NCBI GenBank assembly: GCA_020633955.1
Contig: JACKCP010000004.1
Coordinates: 124,001-188,000, forward strand
DNA length: 64,000 bases
Direction of reading: 5' to 3'
Origin: Desulfobacteraceae bacterium
GTDB lineage: Bacteria; Desulfobacterota; Desulfobacteria; Desulfobacterales; JACKCP01
Of the stretch, positions 8,417 through 17,405 are shown piece after piece (within the stretch, counting starts at the first letter, position 1; the number at the start of each line of letters is the position of its first letter). A program made the position numbers and the translations under genes. Under the pieces are notes generated by a model that was given only the letters and a program-made list of their open reading frames with translations, had not been told where the DNA came from and did no database searches.

Positions 8417-10192
8417 ATGTTCAAGTCAATTAAAATAATCGGAGCTGATTTCAGAAAACTTGGAAGTACGGTTTTTCTGAATATAATTCATCTTATGCTT
8501 AAAGGCCTGCCATTTGGAATTTTATTTTTTGTGGTATCTGAACTAACAAAGCCCCGTGAGGAAATTGATAAGGTCAAGCTTTACTATATGTTTGCAGCAA
8601 TGGGTATTTTTATGGCTGTAAATGTTTTTGTGGCAATAAAAGTCCATGTCATGGGATATATAAATTCATTTACAATCACAACTGAAGCAAGACTTAAACT
8701 TGGGGACCATTTAAGAAAACTTTCACTTGGTTTTTTTAAAAAGCGTGATCCAGGTGATATTTCATCCCTTCTTCTTCAGGACATGGCAAAGGTTGAAACA
8801 ATATTCAGCCATTTTCTTATTGATTCCATTGCCTGCCTTGTTCTTCCTGTTTTAATGGCTTCATTTTTTTTTGCGGCAGATTTTCGTCTTGCAGGTATAA
8901 TGGTTTTTTTTGTTTTTGCAGCAGTTCCAGCCCTTGCAGGAGCACAGAGAATTATTGATTCATTTGGAAAAAAACATATTGCCACAAGAAATAAGGTTGC
9001 ATCAAGGCTCCTTGAATATCTTCAGGGAATAAAGGTTTTGATTGCCTATAATCTAACAGGCTCAAATTTTAAACGTCTTGAGAGCACCATGAAAACATTC
9101 TGCCGTGACAGTATTAAGCTTGAAGCAGCTGCAGGCGGCCCTGTAATGATTTATCTGTTTATCCTTGAATGTGGATTTATAAGTGTTCTTCTTTTTGGAG
9201 CCCATCTTTTTGTAAAAGGCGAAATTGCATTTGAAATTTTTCTTGCTTTTCTTGTTATTGGATACAAGTTCTTTGAACCTTTGATTAATTTTGGAATTTT
9301 TACTTCTGAAATGAAATATATGTCCCTTGCAGCTGCAAGAATTTCAAGGGTAATTGAGACAAAACCTTTAAAAGAACCGGAAAAGTGTGAAATTCCAGAT
9401 AATTATGATATTGAATTTGAAAATGTATCCTTTGGCTATGATGATGAAAAAAAGGTATTAAAAAATATTTATGCCTGCTTTAAGGAAAATTCTGTAACAG
9501 CTCTTGTGGGTCCATCCGGAAGTGGGAAAACAACACTCACAAGTCTTATTGCCCGTTTCTGGGATGTCAAAAGCGGCAGCGTTAAAATCGGCGGAAAAGA
9601 TATAAGAAATATTGAATATGAAAAACTCAACTCCATGCTAAGCATTGTTTTTCAGGACGTATATCTTTTTCAGGACACAATTTTCAACAACATAAAGGTA
9701 GGAAGAAAAAATGCTTCTGAAGAAGAAGTTTTCAATGCAGCTGAAAAAGCAGGCTGCCACGAATTTATAATGGAATTTGAAAACGGCTACCAGACAATGG
9801 CAGGGGAGGGAGGCGCAAGACTTTCAGGCGGCGAAAAACAAAGGATTTCCATTGCAAGGGCACTTTTAAAAGATGCTCCAATTGTTCTTTTAGATGAAGC
9901 AACAGCCTCTCTTGATCCTGAAAACGAGCTTGTTATCCAAAAAGCAATTGGTGAAATGGTAAAAAATAAAACTCTTATAATAATTGCACATAGACTGAAA
10001 ACCATAAAAACTGCCCATCAGATTCTTGTTCTTGAAAAGGGAATGATTTCAGAAGCTGGAACCCATGGGGAACTTTTAAGAAATAATCTTTTATATTCAA
10101 GAATGTGGAAAGAACAGGAAAAATCAGGGGGATGGAAATTTAAGGATTTGTCGGAAAATGCTTTTATGGGTGAAAGGGCTTTGAATGAATAG
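8417..10192 (+). CDS. ABC half-transporter, permease-ATPase fusion (YbtQ/IrtB-like)
   Basis: The 591-residue protein has a six-helix membrane domain and an ATPase domain with Walker A GPSGSGKTT at about 365, signature RLSGGEKQR near 468, Walker B IVLLDEATASLDPE and H-loop AHRLKTI. All catalytic motifs are intact. It follows the first half-transporter by 53 bases behind its own GGGAG ribosome site. The pair should form one heterodimeric transporter that completes the receptor-methyltransferase locus. The substrate is not known. Confidence 0.85.
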   Translation: MFKSIKIIGADFRKLGSTVFLNIIHLMLKGLPFGILFFVVSELTKPREEIDKVKLYYMFAAMGIFMAVNVFVAIKVHVMGYINSFTITTEARLKLGDHLRKLSLGFFKKRDPGDISSLLLQDMAKVETIFSHFLIDSIACLVLPVLMASFFFAADFRLAGIMVFFVFAAVPALAGAQRIIDSFGKKHIATRNKVASRLLEYLQGIKVLIAYNLTGSNFKRLESTMKTFCRDSIKLEAAAGGPVMIYLFILECGFISVLLFGAHLFVKGEIAFEIFLAFLVIGYKFFEPLINFGIFTSEMKYMSLAAARISRVIETKPLKEPEKCEIPDNYDIEFENVSFGYDDEKKVLKNIYACFKENSVTALVGPSGSGKTTLTSLIARFWDVKSGSVKIGGKDIRNIEYEKLNSMLSIVFQDVYLFQDTIFNNIKVGRKNASEEEVFNAAEKAGCHEFIMEFENGYQTMAGEGGARLSGGEKQRISIARALLKDAPIVLLDEATASLDPENELVIQKAIGEMVKNKTLIIIAHRLKTIKTAHQILVLEKGMISEAGTHGELLRNNLLYSRMWKEQEKSGGWKFKDLSENAFMGERALNE

Positions 10193-10244
10193 GTTTTTAT
10201 TATCGGCGGAAAAAGTCTAAAGATGTTTTTTAACTTTTTTATTA

Positions 10245-10302
10245 TCACGTTTTTTGCGCCTCGGGCGTTTAAGTTTACTCACCAGGTTTGTAAAAAACGT
10301 GA
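10245..10302. repeat. 58-bp stem-loop downstream of the ABC genes
   Basis: TCACGTTTTTT at 10245-10255 pairs perfectly with AAAAAACGTGA at 10292-10302 around 36 bases. It has no T-tail of its own. It may limit readthrough or be part of a mobile remnant next to the repeat at 10321. Confidence 0.45.
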
Positions 10303-10320
10303 AAGAATACTTTGCTAGCA

Positions 10321-10491
10321 TAGTTTGAGATCGGTCTGAGTCTTCGTGCGTACAGAGTTTTTTTGACAGGCTAAAATCGGTTCAGGAAATATTTTAATAA
10401 AATTTAGCAGCTTATACGTACAGTATTTTGAGGATTAAATTTTGAATCTGACTTATCAATCTGTAAAAAATAAAGTTTTCGTTCAGCCTCT
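10321..10491 (+). repeat. Long intergenic repeat family (R2), copy 1
   Basis: The core at 10424-10451 contains GAGGATTAAATTTTGAATCT and is shared with 30941-30967, 48143-48170 and 54448-54474, with a weaker match at 40914-40941. The right end, GTTCAGCCTCTA, matches the other copies and reaches the stop codon of the convergent EamA gene. The left end is less certain. Confidence 0.6.
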
Positions 10492-11365
10492 AATTTTTCT
10501 GAAAAAGAAAAGTGCAGCCCCCTGCAATAAAAAAACCAGGCCATACAATCAGGTCAGGAAGTCCTTTGCCAAGAAAAAGATCAATTAATACAACAAAAAC
10601 AGGAATTACATAAATATAGCTCATTACCTTTCCAACTTCCATTTTAGCCGAGCAGTACTGAACAATGAAAAAAGTTGCAATTGTAGTAAGGAAAACAAGG
10701 TATAAAAGTCCTATTCCAAGTTCAAGTGGAAAGCTTTTCCAGTTGTATTCACAAATTTTTGGATAAGATACAATAAAAAGCATTATTGTTCCGGTAAAAA
10801 GAGTCCAGAAAGTTAAAACAGGAGTTTTTACAGATCCTGCAAATTTTTTTGAAAAAGGCGAAAAAAGTCCCATTGAAATACAGGCAAAAATAAAAATAAT
10901 ATCTCCTTTTCCAAAATTAAGGCTTAATATATTGTAAATATCTCCTTTTGATATGACCCACAAAGCACCGCACATTGCAAATAAAAGAATCACAGCCTTT
11001 TTGAACGACGTTTTTTCCCTTAAAAGCAAAAAACCGAAAAACGCCGAAAACATGGGAACAAGAGTGTAAATTATTCCTGTATTCAAGGGTGTTGTATATT
11101 TTAAGGCTTCAAACATTCCAATGAAATATATCACTAACACAAGTCCTATTGAAGAGTACTGTAAAAACTCTTTTAACTTAGGTTTTTTTACTCTGTAGTT
11201 TAAAAAAACGTAAATCCCGAAAAAAAATGATGCCAGAAAAAATCTTATGAAAATAAGGAGTGATGAGTCCATATAGTTTGTAATGGCATGGCCCACATTA
11301 AATGAACCTGCAACAAGAACTGCATATAAAGTCATTAGAAAATGGGGATTGAAAATATAGTTCAC
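10490..11365 (-). CDS. EamA/DMT-family permease
   Basis: This is a roughly 291-residue protein with about ten hydrophobic helices, arranged as two EamA repeats, in the drug/metabolite transporter superfamily. I take the GTG at 11365 as start because it lies just after the stop of the upstream gene and gives the usual length. An in-frame ATG at 11458 would overlap that gene by 74 bases, and an ATG at 11335 would shorten the first helix. It is the last gene of the double-cubane/ABC importer operon and may export a product or related metabolite. No substrate can be inferred. Confidence 0.75.
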   Translation of the reverse strand: MNYIFNPHFLMTLYAVLVAGSFNVGHAITNYMDSSLLIFIRFFLASFFFGIYVFLNYRVKKPKLKEFLQYSSIGLVLVIYFIGMFEALKYTTPLNTGIIYTLVPMFSAFFGFLLLREKTSFKKAVILLFAMCGALWVISKGDIYNILSLNFGKGDIIFIFACISMGLFSPFSKKFAGSVKTPVLTFWTLFTGTIMLFIVSYPKICEYNWKSFPLELGIGLLYLVFLTTIATFFIVQYCSAKMEVGKVMSYIYVIPVFVVLIDLFLGKGLPDLIVWPGFFIAGGCTFLFQKN

Positions 11366-11384
11366 AAGACTGTTTTTTTTGTTT

Positions 11385-12518
11385 TCAGAGAATTTCAATA
11401 AAAGCCTCAATCCTTGTTCTGAGCTGTTCTGTATCTGAAATGGAATAATCCGTTTCAAGATGAATAAAAGGGATATTTAAACTTTTTTCCATGCAGTCTG
11501 CAACAGTTTTTGATTCAACATTGTATGGGTGACAGTTTAAAAGGCAGGCATCTATAACACCGTCGATTTTAAATTCCTCTGCAAGTTCAACAAGTCTATT
11601 AAGCCTGTTTTTATTGGGACTCATGCAGGCGCAGGGAGTGTTGAGATAAAACTCTGAAAGTGCCAAAACAGGATTTTCTGTTTCAGGGCACTGCCTGTCA
11701 AAACTTTTAAGTCCTGTGCAGTTTTCTAAAACAACAGCAATTCCTCCTGACTCTTCTGTAAGCTCAAGAATCTTGTCTGTGCCTATCCCCATGGGACACC
11801 CTGTGATTAAAATTCTTTTTCTCTTTTTAAGCTCTTTGTTTTCGTAACTTTCAAGTTTATTTAAAAGTTCTTCAAGAAGGGAGTTGTATTTTTCTGTGTC
11901 ATAGGCATAATTTCTTGATTCCATGATAAGAAGAAGTTCTTTTCCCAAAAGAGGAGGAGAACTTTTTTTCATTAAAAGAGCAAGTTCCTTTAAAAGATAT
12001 CTTCTTTTGTTCAAGAGCTTTATCTGGGAAACAATGTCTGAATCAGATATTTTGTTTCCTGTTTTTTCTTCAATAAGAGCTTTCAGCTTCAATACCTCAT
12101 TTTCCCACATTCCAATGGCAAACCTGTCTGAAACACTGTATGGAAGCTGCATTACATGGGTGGGTATTATATCATCGAGAAGTTCAAACATTTTCTTTTT
12201 ACCGTCGCAAGTGGTTTCACCAATTATAAAATCAGATGCTGCAAAATACGGACAGGTGTCTGTATATGCATATCCGAAACTTGATTTTATAAGAGGGCAG
12301 AGCGACATTGGCAAAACTTCTTCCGCAGCAGAAATGGGAATTTCGCTTTTTCCGCATAAACCAACAGGAATTGCACCTGCCGCGCGGATAATTTCTTCGG
12401 GAGCAAATGCACAGAAAACTCCTGCAATGATTTTGTTTTTTTCTTTTGCCTGCTCCAGTTTCAGTACTGCAGTTTCATTCAGTTTTTTAAAAGGCTCTAA
12501 AAGTGATTCAATATTCAT
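11385..12518 (-). CDS. YjiM-like 2-hydroxyacyl-CoA dehydratase/double-cubane-cluster protein (second copy)
   Basis: The family is HgdB/BcrC/YjiM (2-hydroxyglutaryl-CoA dehydratase D-component), whose members carry iron-sulfur clusters reduced by an ATP-driven activator; the YjiM branch includes the double-cubane protein DCCP. Counting from an upstream ATG at 12560, conserved cysteines fall at C50, C69, C88, C103, C118, C255, C281, C310 and C343, with TTCDGKKKMFE and GCPMGIG. I prefer the ATG at 12518 (377 residues) because it follows the permease stop, while 12560 would overlap it; neither has a strong ribosome site. The single-polypeptide length fits DCCP rather than two-subunit dehydratases. 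The substrate is unknown. Confidence 0.8.
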   Translation of the reverse strand: MNIESLLEPFKKLNETAVLKLEQAKEKNKIIAGVFCAFAPEEIIRAAGAIPVGLCGKSEIPISAAEEVLPMSLCPLIKSSFGYAYTDTCPYFAASDFIIGETTCDGKKKMFELLDDIIPTHVMQLPYSVSDRFAIGMWENEVLKLKALIEEKTGNKISDSDIVSQIKLLNKRRYLLKELALLMKKSSPPLLGKELLLIMESRNYAYDTEKYNSLLEELLNKLESYENKELKKRKRILITGCPMGIGTDKILELTEESGGIAVVLENCTGLKSFDRQCPETENPVLALSEFYLNTPCACMSPNKNRLNRLVELAEEFKIDGVIDACLLNCHPYNVESKTVADCMEKSLNIPFIHLETDYSISDTEQLRTRIEAFIEIL

Positions 12519-12525
12519 AATATTT

Positions 12526-13485
12526 TTATTGTCCGATTTTTTTGTCAGAAGTTTTTGCATAAAAGGAAACAGCTGTAATTATAACTATTCCGTAAACAAA
12601 TCTTGTCCATAAACCTTGTGCTCCCGCACTTACAAGTCCTGCTTCAATCATTGAAATGATTATGCTGCCGATAAAGGTTCCGTAAATTGTTCCCTTTCCC
12701 CCGAAAACGGAAGTTCCTCCAATAAATACAGAGGCAAATACAATAAGCATGAATCCTTCACCCTGGGTCGGCCACCAGTTTGCCATTTCAGAACATACAA
12801 GAACACCTGAAAATCCGCTGCAGACTCCCATGATTATAAAAACAAAGGTTTTTGTTCTGTTTACTGAAATTCCCATTATTCTTGCAGCATTTGCGTTGTC
12901 GCCTGTAAATCTTATTCTGTCTCCCAGAACATGGCTGTTTAAAATTAAAAGAAAAACAATGGTTAAAATTACAAGCCATACAAACTGCATGGGAATAAAA
13001 TCTGCAATTCTTCCTGAAAGTATCTGATATCCGAAAGTATCTCTTATTCCGATAAGGCTTTTTGCAAGTCCCTGTGCAAGTAAAACAGTAAGTCCGCGTA
13101 TAAAAAACTGGGTTCCAATTGTTGCAATTATTGAAGGGACTCCAATTTTTACAATTAAAAATGCGTTTAAAGCTCCGCAAAGTCCGCCTGTAAAAACTGC
13201 TGCTGCAACACTTAAAAACACGCTTCCCGTTTCAATGAATACAATGGAAAATACAAACCCCGAAGCTGCCATGACAGCAGGAAATGAAAGGTCCATTTCA
13301 CCGCAGACAATTACAAGGGTAAGTCCAAGAGCCAGGACGGCTGTAAAAGGAATTGTTGACATGTATGCCGAATAAATTCCTGAAGAAAGAAAAGTTCTCG
13401 GGCTTAAAAACATGAAAAGACAAAGGAGCAAAATTAAAATCGAGGTGATTATAAGCTGGTGTCTGTACTTTAAAATAAAATTCAT
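12526..13485 (-). CDS. Sugar-type (CUT2, RbsC-like) ABC importer permease
   Basis: This hydrophobic protein of about 319 residues has TLVIVCGEMDLSFPAVMA, a form of the RbsC/MglC-family motif in which the usual GGIDLS is replaced. GGTSVFGGKGTIYGTFIG near the C-terminus is also typical. I chose the ATG at 13485, just after the ATPase stop, with a weak GGA ahead. An ATG at 13500 and a TTG at 13506 would overlap the ATPase gene. With the ATPase and binding protein immediately upstream it completes an importer. The ligand need not be a sugar, since this family also takes up other small molecules. Confidence 0.85.
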   Translation of the reverse strand: MNFILKYRHQLIITSILILLLCLFMFLSPRTFLSSGIYSAYMSTIPFTAVLALGLTLVIVCGEMDLSFPAVMAASGFVFSIVFIETGSVFLSVAAAVFTGGLCGALNAFLIVKIGVPSIIATIGTQFFIRGLTVLLAQGLAKSLIGIRDTFGYQILSGRIADFIPMQFVWLVILTIVFLLILNSHVLGDRIRFTGDNANAARIMGISVNRTKTFVFIIMGVCSGFSGVLVCSEMANWWPTQGEGFMLIVFASVFIGGTSVFGGKGTIYGTFIGSIIISMIEAGLVSAGAQGLWTRFVYGIVIITAVSFYAKTSDKKIGQ

Positions 13486-13486
13486 T

Positions 13487-14227
13487 TTATATTCCGGCAT
13501 GGTCAATTAAAATCTTTGTAAGATTGTCAAGATCTGTGTCTGCTTTATTTATTATTGTGTCTGTCTTTCCCCTTGAAACAATCACAAATCTGTCTGCAAC
13601 TTCAAAAACATGCCTTAAATTATGGGTTATAAGAATGCATGATTTTCCCTGATTTTTAATTTCTTTGATAAATGAAATTACTTTTTGAGATTCATTCTGG
13701 GCCAGGGCAGTTGTCGGTTCATCGAGTATGATTACTTCAGAGTCAAAATACATGGCACGACCTATGGAAAGACCCTGCCTTTCTCCTCCGGAAAGTGATG
13801 AAACAGGAGAATCCGGTGTGATTCCAACTCCTTTAAGGCCTAAATTTTTCTGAAGAATTTTAAGGGTTTCTTTTTTTTCAAATTTCTTGTCTATAAAACC
13901 AAGAAAATTTGTTTTATGTCTTCCCATGAAAAAATTCCGCCAGATTGCCTGGTTTTCTGCAAGGGATCTGTCCTGATGAACTGTTTCTATTCTGTTTTGT
14001 CTTGCAAGCTTTGGGCTGAACTTTTCAATTTTTTCTCCATTCAGATAAAAATTCCCTTTATCATGTGGAAAAACACCTGAAATGATTTTTACAAGAGTAG
14101 ATTTTCCTGCTCCGTTATCTCCCAAGAGACCTACAATTTCATTTTTTTTTAAACTGAAATTCACGCCTTCAAGAGCATGGATTTTTCCAAAGCTTTTCCA
14201 GATGTTTTCAAGTCTTATAATTTCCAT
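13487..14227 (-). CDS. Sugar-type ABC importer ATPase, single domain
   Basis: The 246-residue protein has Walker A GDNGAGKST, signature LSGGERQGLSIGRA, Walker B VIILDEPT and H-loop LITHN. Most RbsA-type ATPases are duplicated proteins of about 500 residues. This one has a single domain, as in FrcA-type systems, and would act as a homodimer. It lies between the binding protein and the permease. Confidence 0.9.
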   Translation of the reverse strand: MEIIRLENIWKSFGKIHALEGVNFSLKKNEIVGLLGDNGAGKSTLVKIISGVFPHDKGNFYLNGEKIEKFSPKLARQNRIETVHQDRSLAENQAIWRNFFMGRHKTNFLGFIDKKFEKKETLKILQKNLGLKGVGITPDSPVSSLSGGERQGLSIGRAMYFDSEVIILDEPTTALAQNESQKVISFIKEIKNQGKSCILITHNLRHVFEVADRFVIVSRGKTDTIINKADTDLDNLTKILIDHAGI

Positions 14228-14297
14228 AATCTGATTTATAAAATACCTTATTTAAAGTTCACCGGAAGCTAATTAAATCTTCCGGTGAGAAAAATAT

Positions 14298-15281
14298 TTA
14301 CCTCAAACCTTTTTTTGCAAGAGGCTTGATTTTTTCAATTTCGCTTTTTCCGATGAATCCGCTTCCTGTATCAATTGAAAGGCCGGAAAATCCGAATTTT
14401 TTGGTCAGAACAATCTGTGTTACAGAAAGATATCCAAGTAAAAACGGCTGGGCGTCTCCAATCAGATCGACATATCCTTTTTCAATTGCCTCAGCTGTTG
14501 CAGGAGAAAGTGAAAAGCCTGCAACATTTATTTTGTCAGGTCCGATATTTGAAGCTCTTAAAAAGTTTTCCATCTGTGAAGTAAGAGCTCCGTGGTCAAT
14601 TATCATTGCCTTAACATCTGGATTTGCTGAAACATATCCTGTTATTACAGGAGTTCCAAGTGATGAATCCTTGTCAATTTCAGGAGAAATTTCAAGATAA
14701 TCGACTTTTATTCCCTTTTCCTCCAGAACCTCAATTATACCTTTGGCACGAAGTCCTCTTGTCTGAAGTCTTTTAAGACCCCATACAAAAACCTTGTCTC
14801 CTTTTTTGAGACCAAATCTTCTGATGGATTCTTTTGCCATGTTTTTTCCCTGATTGTAATTATCAGGGCCTATGTATCCAAACCCTTGTGAAAGATAGTT
14901 TTCCTGAAGAGATGGCAGCGGAGTGTCAACACAGGTTACAATTATTCCTTTTTTTTCTGCTTCTTCAATAAAAGGAGCATAGGCAGAGTCTCCGGGGTGT
15001 CCCATTACAACAATTCCGTCGGGATTTGCAGCAAGGGCTGTTTTAAAGTTTTCAATCATTTTTTCAGGAGACCAGTCAGAATACATGAATTTGATTTTTG
15101 CACCAAGATCAAATCCTGCCTGTTTCGCACCATTATATACAACAGTTCCGTAAGCTCCTCCTGCAGGACCTCCGGTGTCAAACCAGATTTCAATGTTTTC
15201 TCCTGTTCTTGTCATTTTTTCTGCATAAAGCGGTGCCGCAATTAAAATAAAAACAGTTAAAGCAAGAAATATTTTTTTCAT
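14298..15281 (-). CDS. Periplasmic substrate-binding protein (RbsB-like)
   Basis: The 327-residue protein has a cleaved-type signal peptide ending near LYAEK (residues 17-22) and a two-lobe type I periplasmic-binding fold, with PDGIVVMGHPGDSAYAP in the first lobe and TPVITGYVSANPDVKAMIID in the second. Proteins of this family deliver sugars, autoinducers or polyols to CUT2-type importers. It lies between the activator gene (11-base gap upstream) and the ATPase gene. Its ligand is probably the substrate, or a precursor of the substrate, of the adjacent double-cubane proteins; that link is inferred from the operon only. Confidence 0.85.
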   Translation of the reverse strand: MKKIFLALTVFILIAAPLYAEKMTRTGENIEIWFDTGGPAGGAYGTVVYNGAKQAGFDLGAKIKFMYSDWSPEKMIENFKTALAANPDGIVVMGHPGDSAYAPFIEEAEKKGIIVTCVDTPLPSLQENYLSQGFGYIGPDNYNQGKNMAKESIRRFGLKKGDKVFVWGLKRLQTRGLRAKGIIEVLEEKGIKVDYLEISPEIDKDSSLGTPVITGYVSANPDVKAMIIDHGALTSQMENFLRASNIGPDKINVAGFSLSPATAEAIEKGYVDLIGDAQPFLLGYLSVTQIVLTKKFGFSGLSIDTGSGFIGKSEIEKIKPLAKKGLR

Positions 15282-15292
15282 TTTTTTCCCTT

Positions 15293-16036
15293 TCAGTTTT
15301 CACCTGCAATAAGAGCTGCTCCGTAAGCAACAACAATTTGCGGGTCTTTTGGAGTTGAAATTTTAAATCCGTTTTTTTCAAGAATCAGTTTGATGCATTT
15401 GTTTTTTGCAACCCCGCCAAGGAAAAAAATCTCATTTGACGGGGTAACTCTTTTAATCATTGAAACTGCTCGTTTTACAACTGAAACATGAACTCCCATT
15501 GCAATGTCTGATGGCTTTTCACCCCTTGCAAGAAGGGAGGTCACTTCAGATTCGGCAAAAACAGTACACATATTGCTTATTGTTATTTCTTTTTGAAAAG
15601 ATACAGCATTTTCTCCGAATTCGTCGAGCCTGAATCCAAGAGAGTCTGCCATTATTTCAAGAAATTTTCCTGTTCCTGCAGCGCATCTGTCATTCATTTC
15701 AAACTTTGTTACTTTTCCGCTTTCATTTATTGATAAAGCCTTTACGTCCTGGCCTCCAATATCAAGGATTGCCCTGGCAGACGGAGTCATTTCATAGGCA
15801 CCCCTTGCAGCCGCCTTTATTTCGGTTACAGTATCAGAATTGAAATGGTGCTCAAAAAGTGTTCTCCCATAACCAGTGGCAGTAATTTTGTCTGCCTTTA
15901 TTCCTTCCATTATTTTTTTTGCATTGGATACAGGAGAAAAACCGGTTTTTGTAATTCTTGTATCAATAATTTCTTTATCTCTGGTAAGAACAAGAGCTAT
16001 TGTTCTTGACCCGATATCTATTCCTGCACAAATCAT
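15293..16036 (-). CDS. ATP-dependent activator of 2-hydroxyacyl-CoA dehydratase/double-cubane protein (YjiL/HgdC-like)
   Basis: The 247-residue protein belongs to the BadF/BadG/BcrA/BcrD ASKHA ATPase family. The phosphate-binding GIDIGSRTIALV is at residues 5-16, ILDIGGQD at 90-97 and NDRCAAGTGKFLE at 115-127. Cysteines C118 and C157 match the pair that bridges one [4Fe-4S] cluster between two subunits in HgdC-type activators. ATP hydrolysis drives electron transfer to the partner's low-potential cluster. The likely partners are the YjiM-like proteins encoded on either side (16091-17365 and 11385-12518). The electron donor to this protein is not encoded nearby. Confidence 0.9.
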   Translation of the reverse strand: MICAGIDIGSRTIALVLTRDKEIIDTRITKTGFSPVSNAKKIMEGIKADKITATGYGRTLFEHHFNSDTVTEIKAAARGAYEMTPSARAILDIGGQDVKALSINESGKVTKFEMNDRCAAGTGKFLEIMADSLGFRLDEFGENAVSFQKEITISNMCTVFAESEVTSLLARGEKPSDIAMGVHVSVVKRAVSMIKRVTPSNEIFFLGGVAKNKCIKLILEKNGFKISTPKDPQIVVAYGAALIAGEN

Positions 16037-16090
16037 GATAAACCAAAATTCCTTGAAAGTTTGCAGTTTAAAGTTGAACGGCTGCTGTAT

Positions 16091-17365
16091 TTAAATCATT
16101 TCAACAAAGGCTTCTATTCTGGTCTGAAGCTGTCCCATGTCTTCCTGGCTGTAATCTGTTTCAATTTTAATTGCAGGAAGATTGTTTTTTTCTAGTTCCT
16201 TTTCAAGTGAAAAGGCCTCTATTGTATATGGCTGACAAAAATTAAGTCCGTAGAGTATTACTCCGTCAGCCTTATATTTTTTTGCCATTTCAAGGATATG
16301 GTCTTTTCTTTCCTTATTCGGGGTAAACACCGCACAGTCTATTTTGAAATATCTTTGTATTATGTTTTCTATTAAATCTGATCTGTTGTCTGAATTATTT
16401 TCAACAGGGTTTCTAAGTCCACGTTCTCCAATGCAGGATTCTTCTCCAACTATAACTGCATCAAGTGATTCAGTTATAAAGGGAACCTTCCAGTTTGGAA
16501 CAGCCATGGGACATCCTGACATAAGAATTCTTTTTCTTTTTGAAGGATAGGCTGAATTTTCGGATTTTATTCTTTCTTCAAGCTCGTCGCAAAGCTTGTT
16601 TACTGAGTCTGTAAACCTTAAAGGATCATCATAAAATGAAATCTGATTTATTAAAAGGGCGTCAAGACCTGAAATGGGAAGAATTTTTTCCTGTCTTAAA
16701 TTTTCAAGCCTGTATAAAGCCTTTCTCTTGTTATTTACAATTTCAATACCTTTTTTAAGGGAATCTGCAGTAATTTCATTTCCTGTGAGTTCTTCAAGTT
16801 TTTCTGCAAATCTTTTGATTTCTTTAGAAAAAAGTTCTTTTCCTGTGTTGTTTTTAATTTGTGGAAGATCCATTACATAAAAATCGTCAATCATTTCTGA
16901 TAGTGTTTCATATGCTTTTTTCTTTCCGTCACAGGTGTTTTCTCCAACAACAAGATCTGCACATTCAAGATAGGGACATACTTTTCCAAGTTTGAATCCA
17001 ATTGCAGATTTTACAAGTGAGCATGTGTTTCTTGGAATATAGTTCTCAACTTCTTCAAGTGCAAAGTCCGCTCCTGCACAAAGTCCTACACTTATTCCTC
17101 CTGCAGCAATAATAAGCTCTTCAGGAACAAAAACACAATATGAGCCTATTACTTTTTTACCTTCCTTTTTTGCATCGACAAGCTCTTTTATCCTGAGTCC
17201 GTGAACCTCGCTCATTACAAAATCAAAATATTCCATTGATTTCGGCCTGTTTTCCTGAGATAAATAAATATCTTTATATCCCTGATTCAAAACTTCAAGA
17301 AGTGCATTGTGTGCGTCAAGATCAAGGCCAAGCTCCTTCCACATATTATTGTAATCAGTGCTCAT
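16091..17365 (-). CDS. YjiM-like 2-hydroxyacyl-CoA dehydratase/double-cubane-cluster protein (first copy)
   Basis: The 424-residue first gene of the operon starts at an ATG with AAGGAG seven to eight bases ahead and a strong promoter 40 bases upstream. Cysteines are at C77, C96, C115, C130, C135, C145, C285, C311, C344 and C377, including ENTCDGKKKAYE and SGCPMAVPNWK. The pattern matches the second copy at 11385-12518 but the two have diverged well beyond recent duplication. In DCCP-type proteins such cysteines hold an [8Fe-9S] double cubane that reduces small molecules with ATP-driven electrons. A 2-hydroxyacyl-CoA dehydratase role is less likely, because no CoA-transferase or second-subunit partner is adjacent. 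The substrate is unknown. Confidence 0.82.
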   Translation of the reverse strand: MSTDYNNMWKELGLDLDAHNALLEVLNQGYKDIYLSQENRPKSMEYFDFVMSEVHGLRIKELVDAKKEGKKVIGSYCVFVPEELIIAAGGISVGLCAGADFALEEVENYIPRNTCSLVKSAIGFKLGKVCPYLECADLVVGENTCDGKKKAYETLSEMIDDFYVMDLPQIKNNTGKELFSKEIKRFAEKLEELTGNEITADSLKKGIEIVNNKRKALYRLENLRQEKILPISGLDALLINQISFYDDPLRFTDSVNKLCDELEERIKSENSAYPSKRKRILMSGCPMAVPNWKVPFITESLDAVIVGEESCIGERGLRNPVENNSDNRSDLIENIIQRYFKIDCAVFTPNKERKDHILEMAKKYKADGVILYGLNFCQPYTIEAFSLEKELEKNNLPAIKIETDYSQEDMGQLQTRIEAFVEMI

Positions 17366-17405
17366 TTGTTCTCCTTATTGTTTTTTTATATCTAAGATGC
17401 ACAAA

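Noticed and set aside
11923..12612. Long plus-strand open frame opposite the second YjiM-like gene
   Set aside because: It is antisense to a clear gene with conserved cysteine motifs, has no ribosome site, and its product is serine/phenylalanine-rich as expected for a shadow frame.
16091..17365. Possibility that the YjiM-like genes encode 2-hydroxyglutaryl-CoA or benzoyl-CoA enzymes
   Set aside because: Those need two different adjacent subunits and usually a CoA-transferase or further ring-cleavage genes. Here the proteins are single-polypeptide length and flank an ABC importer. It is not fully excluded.
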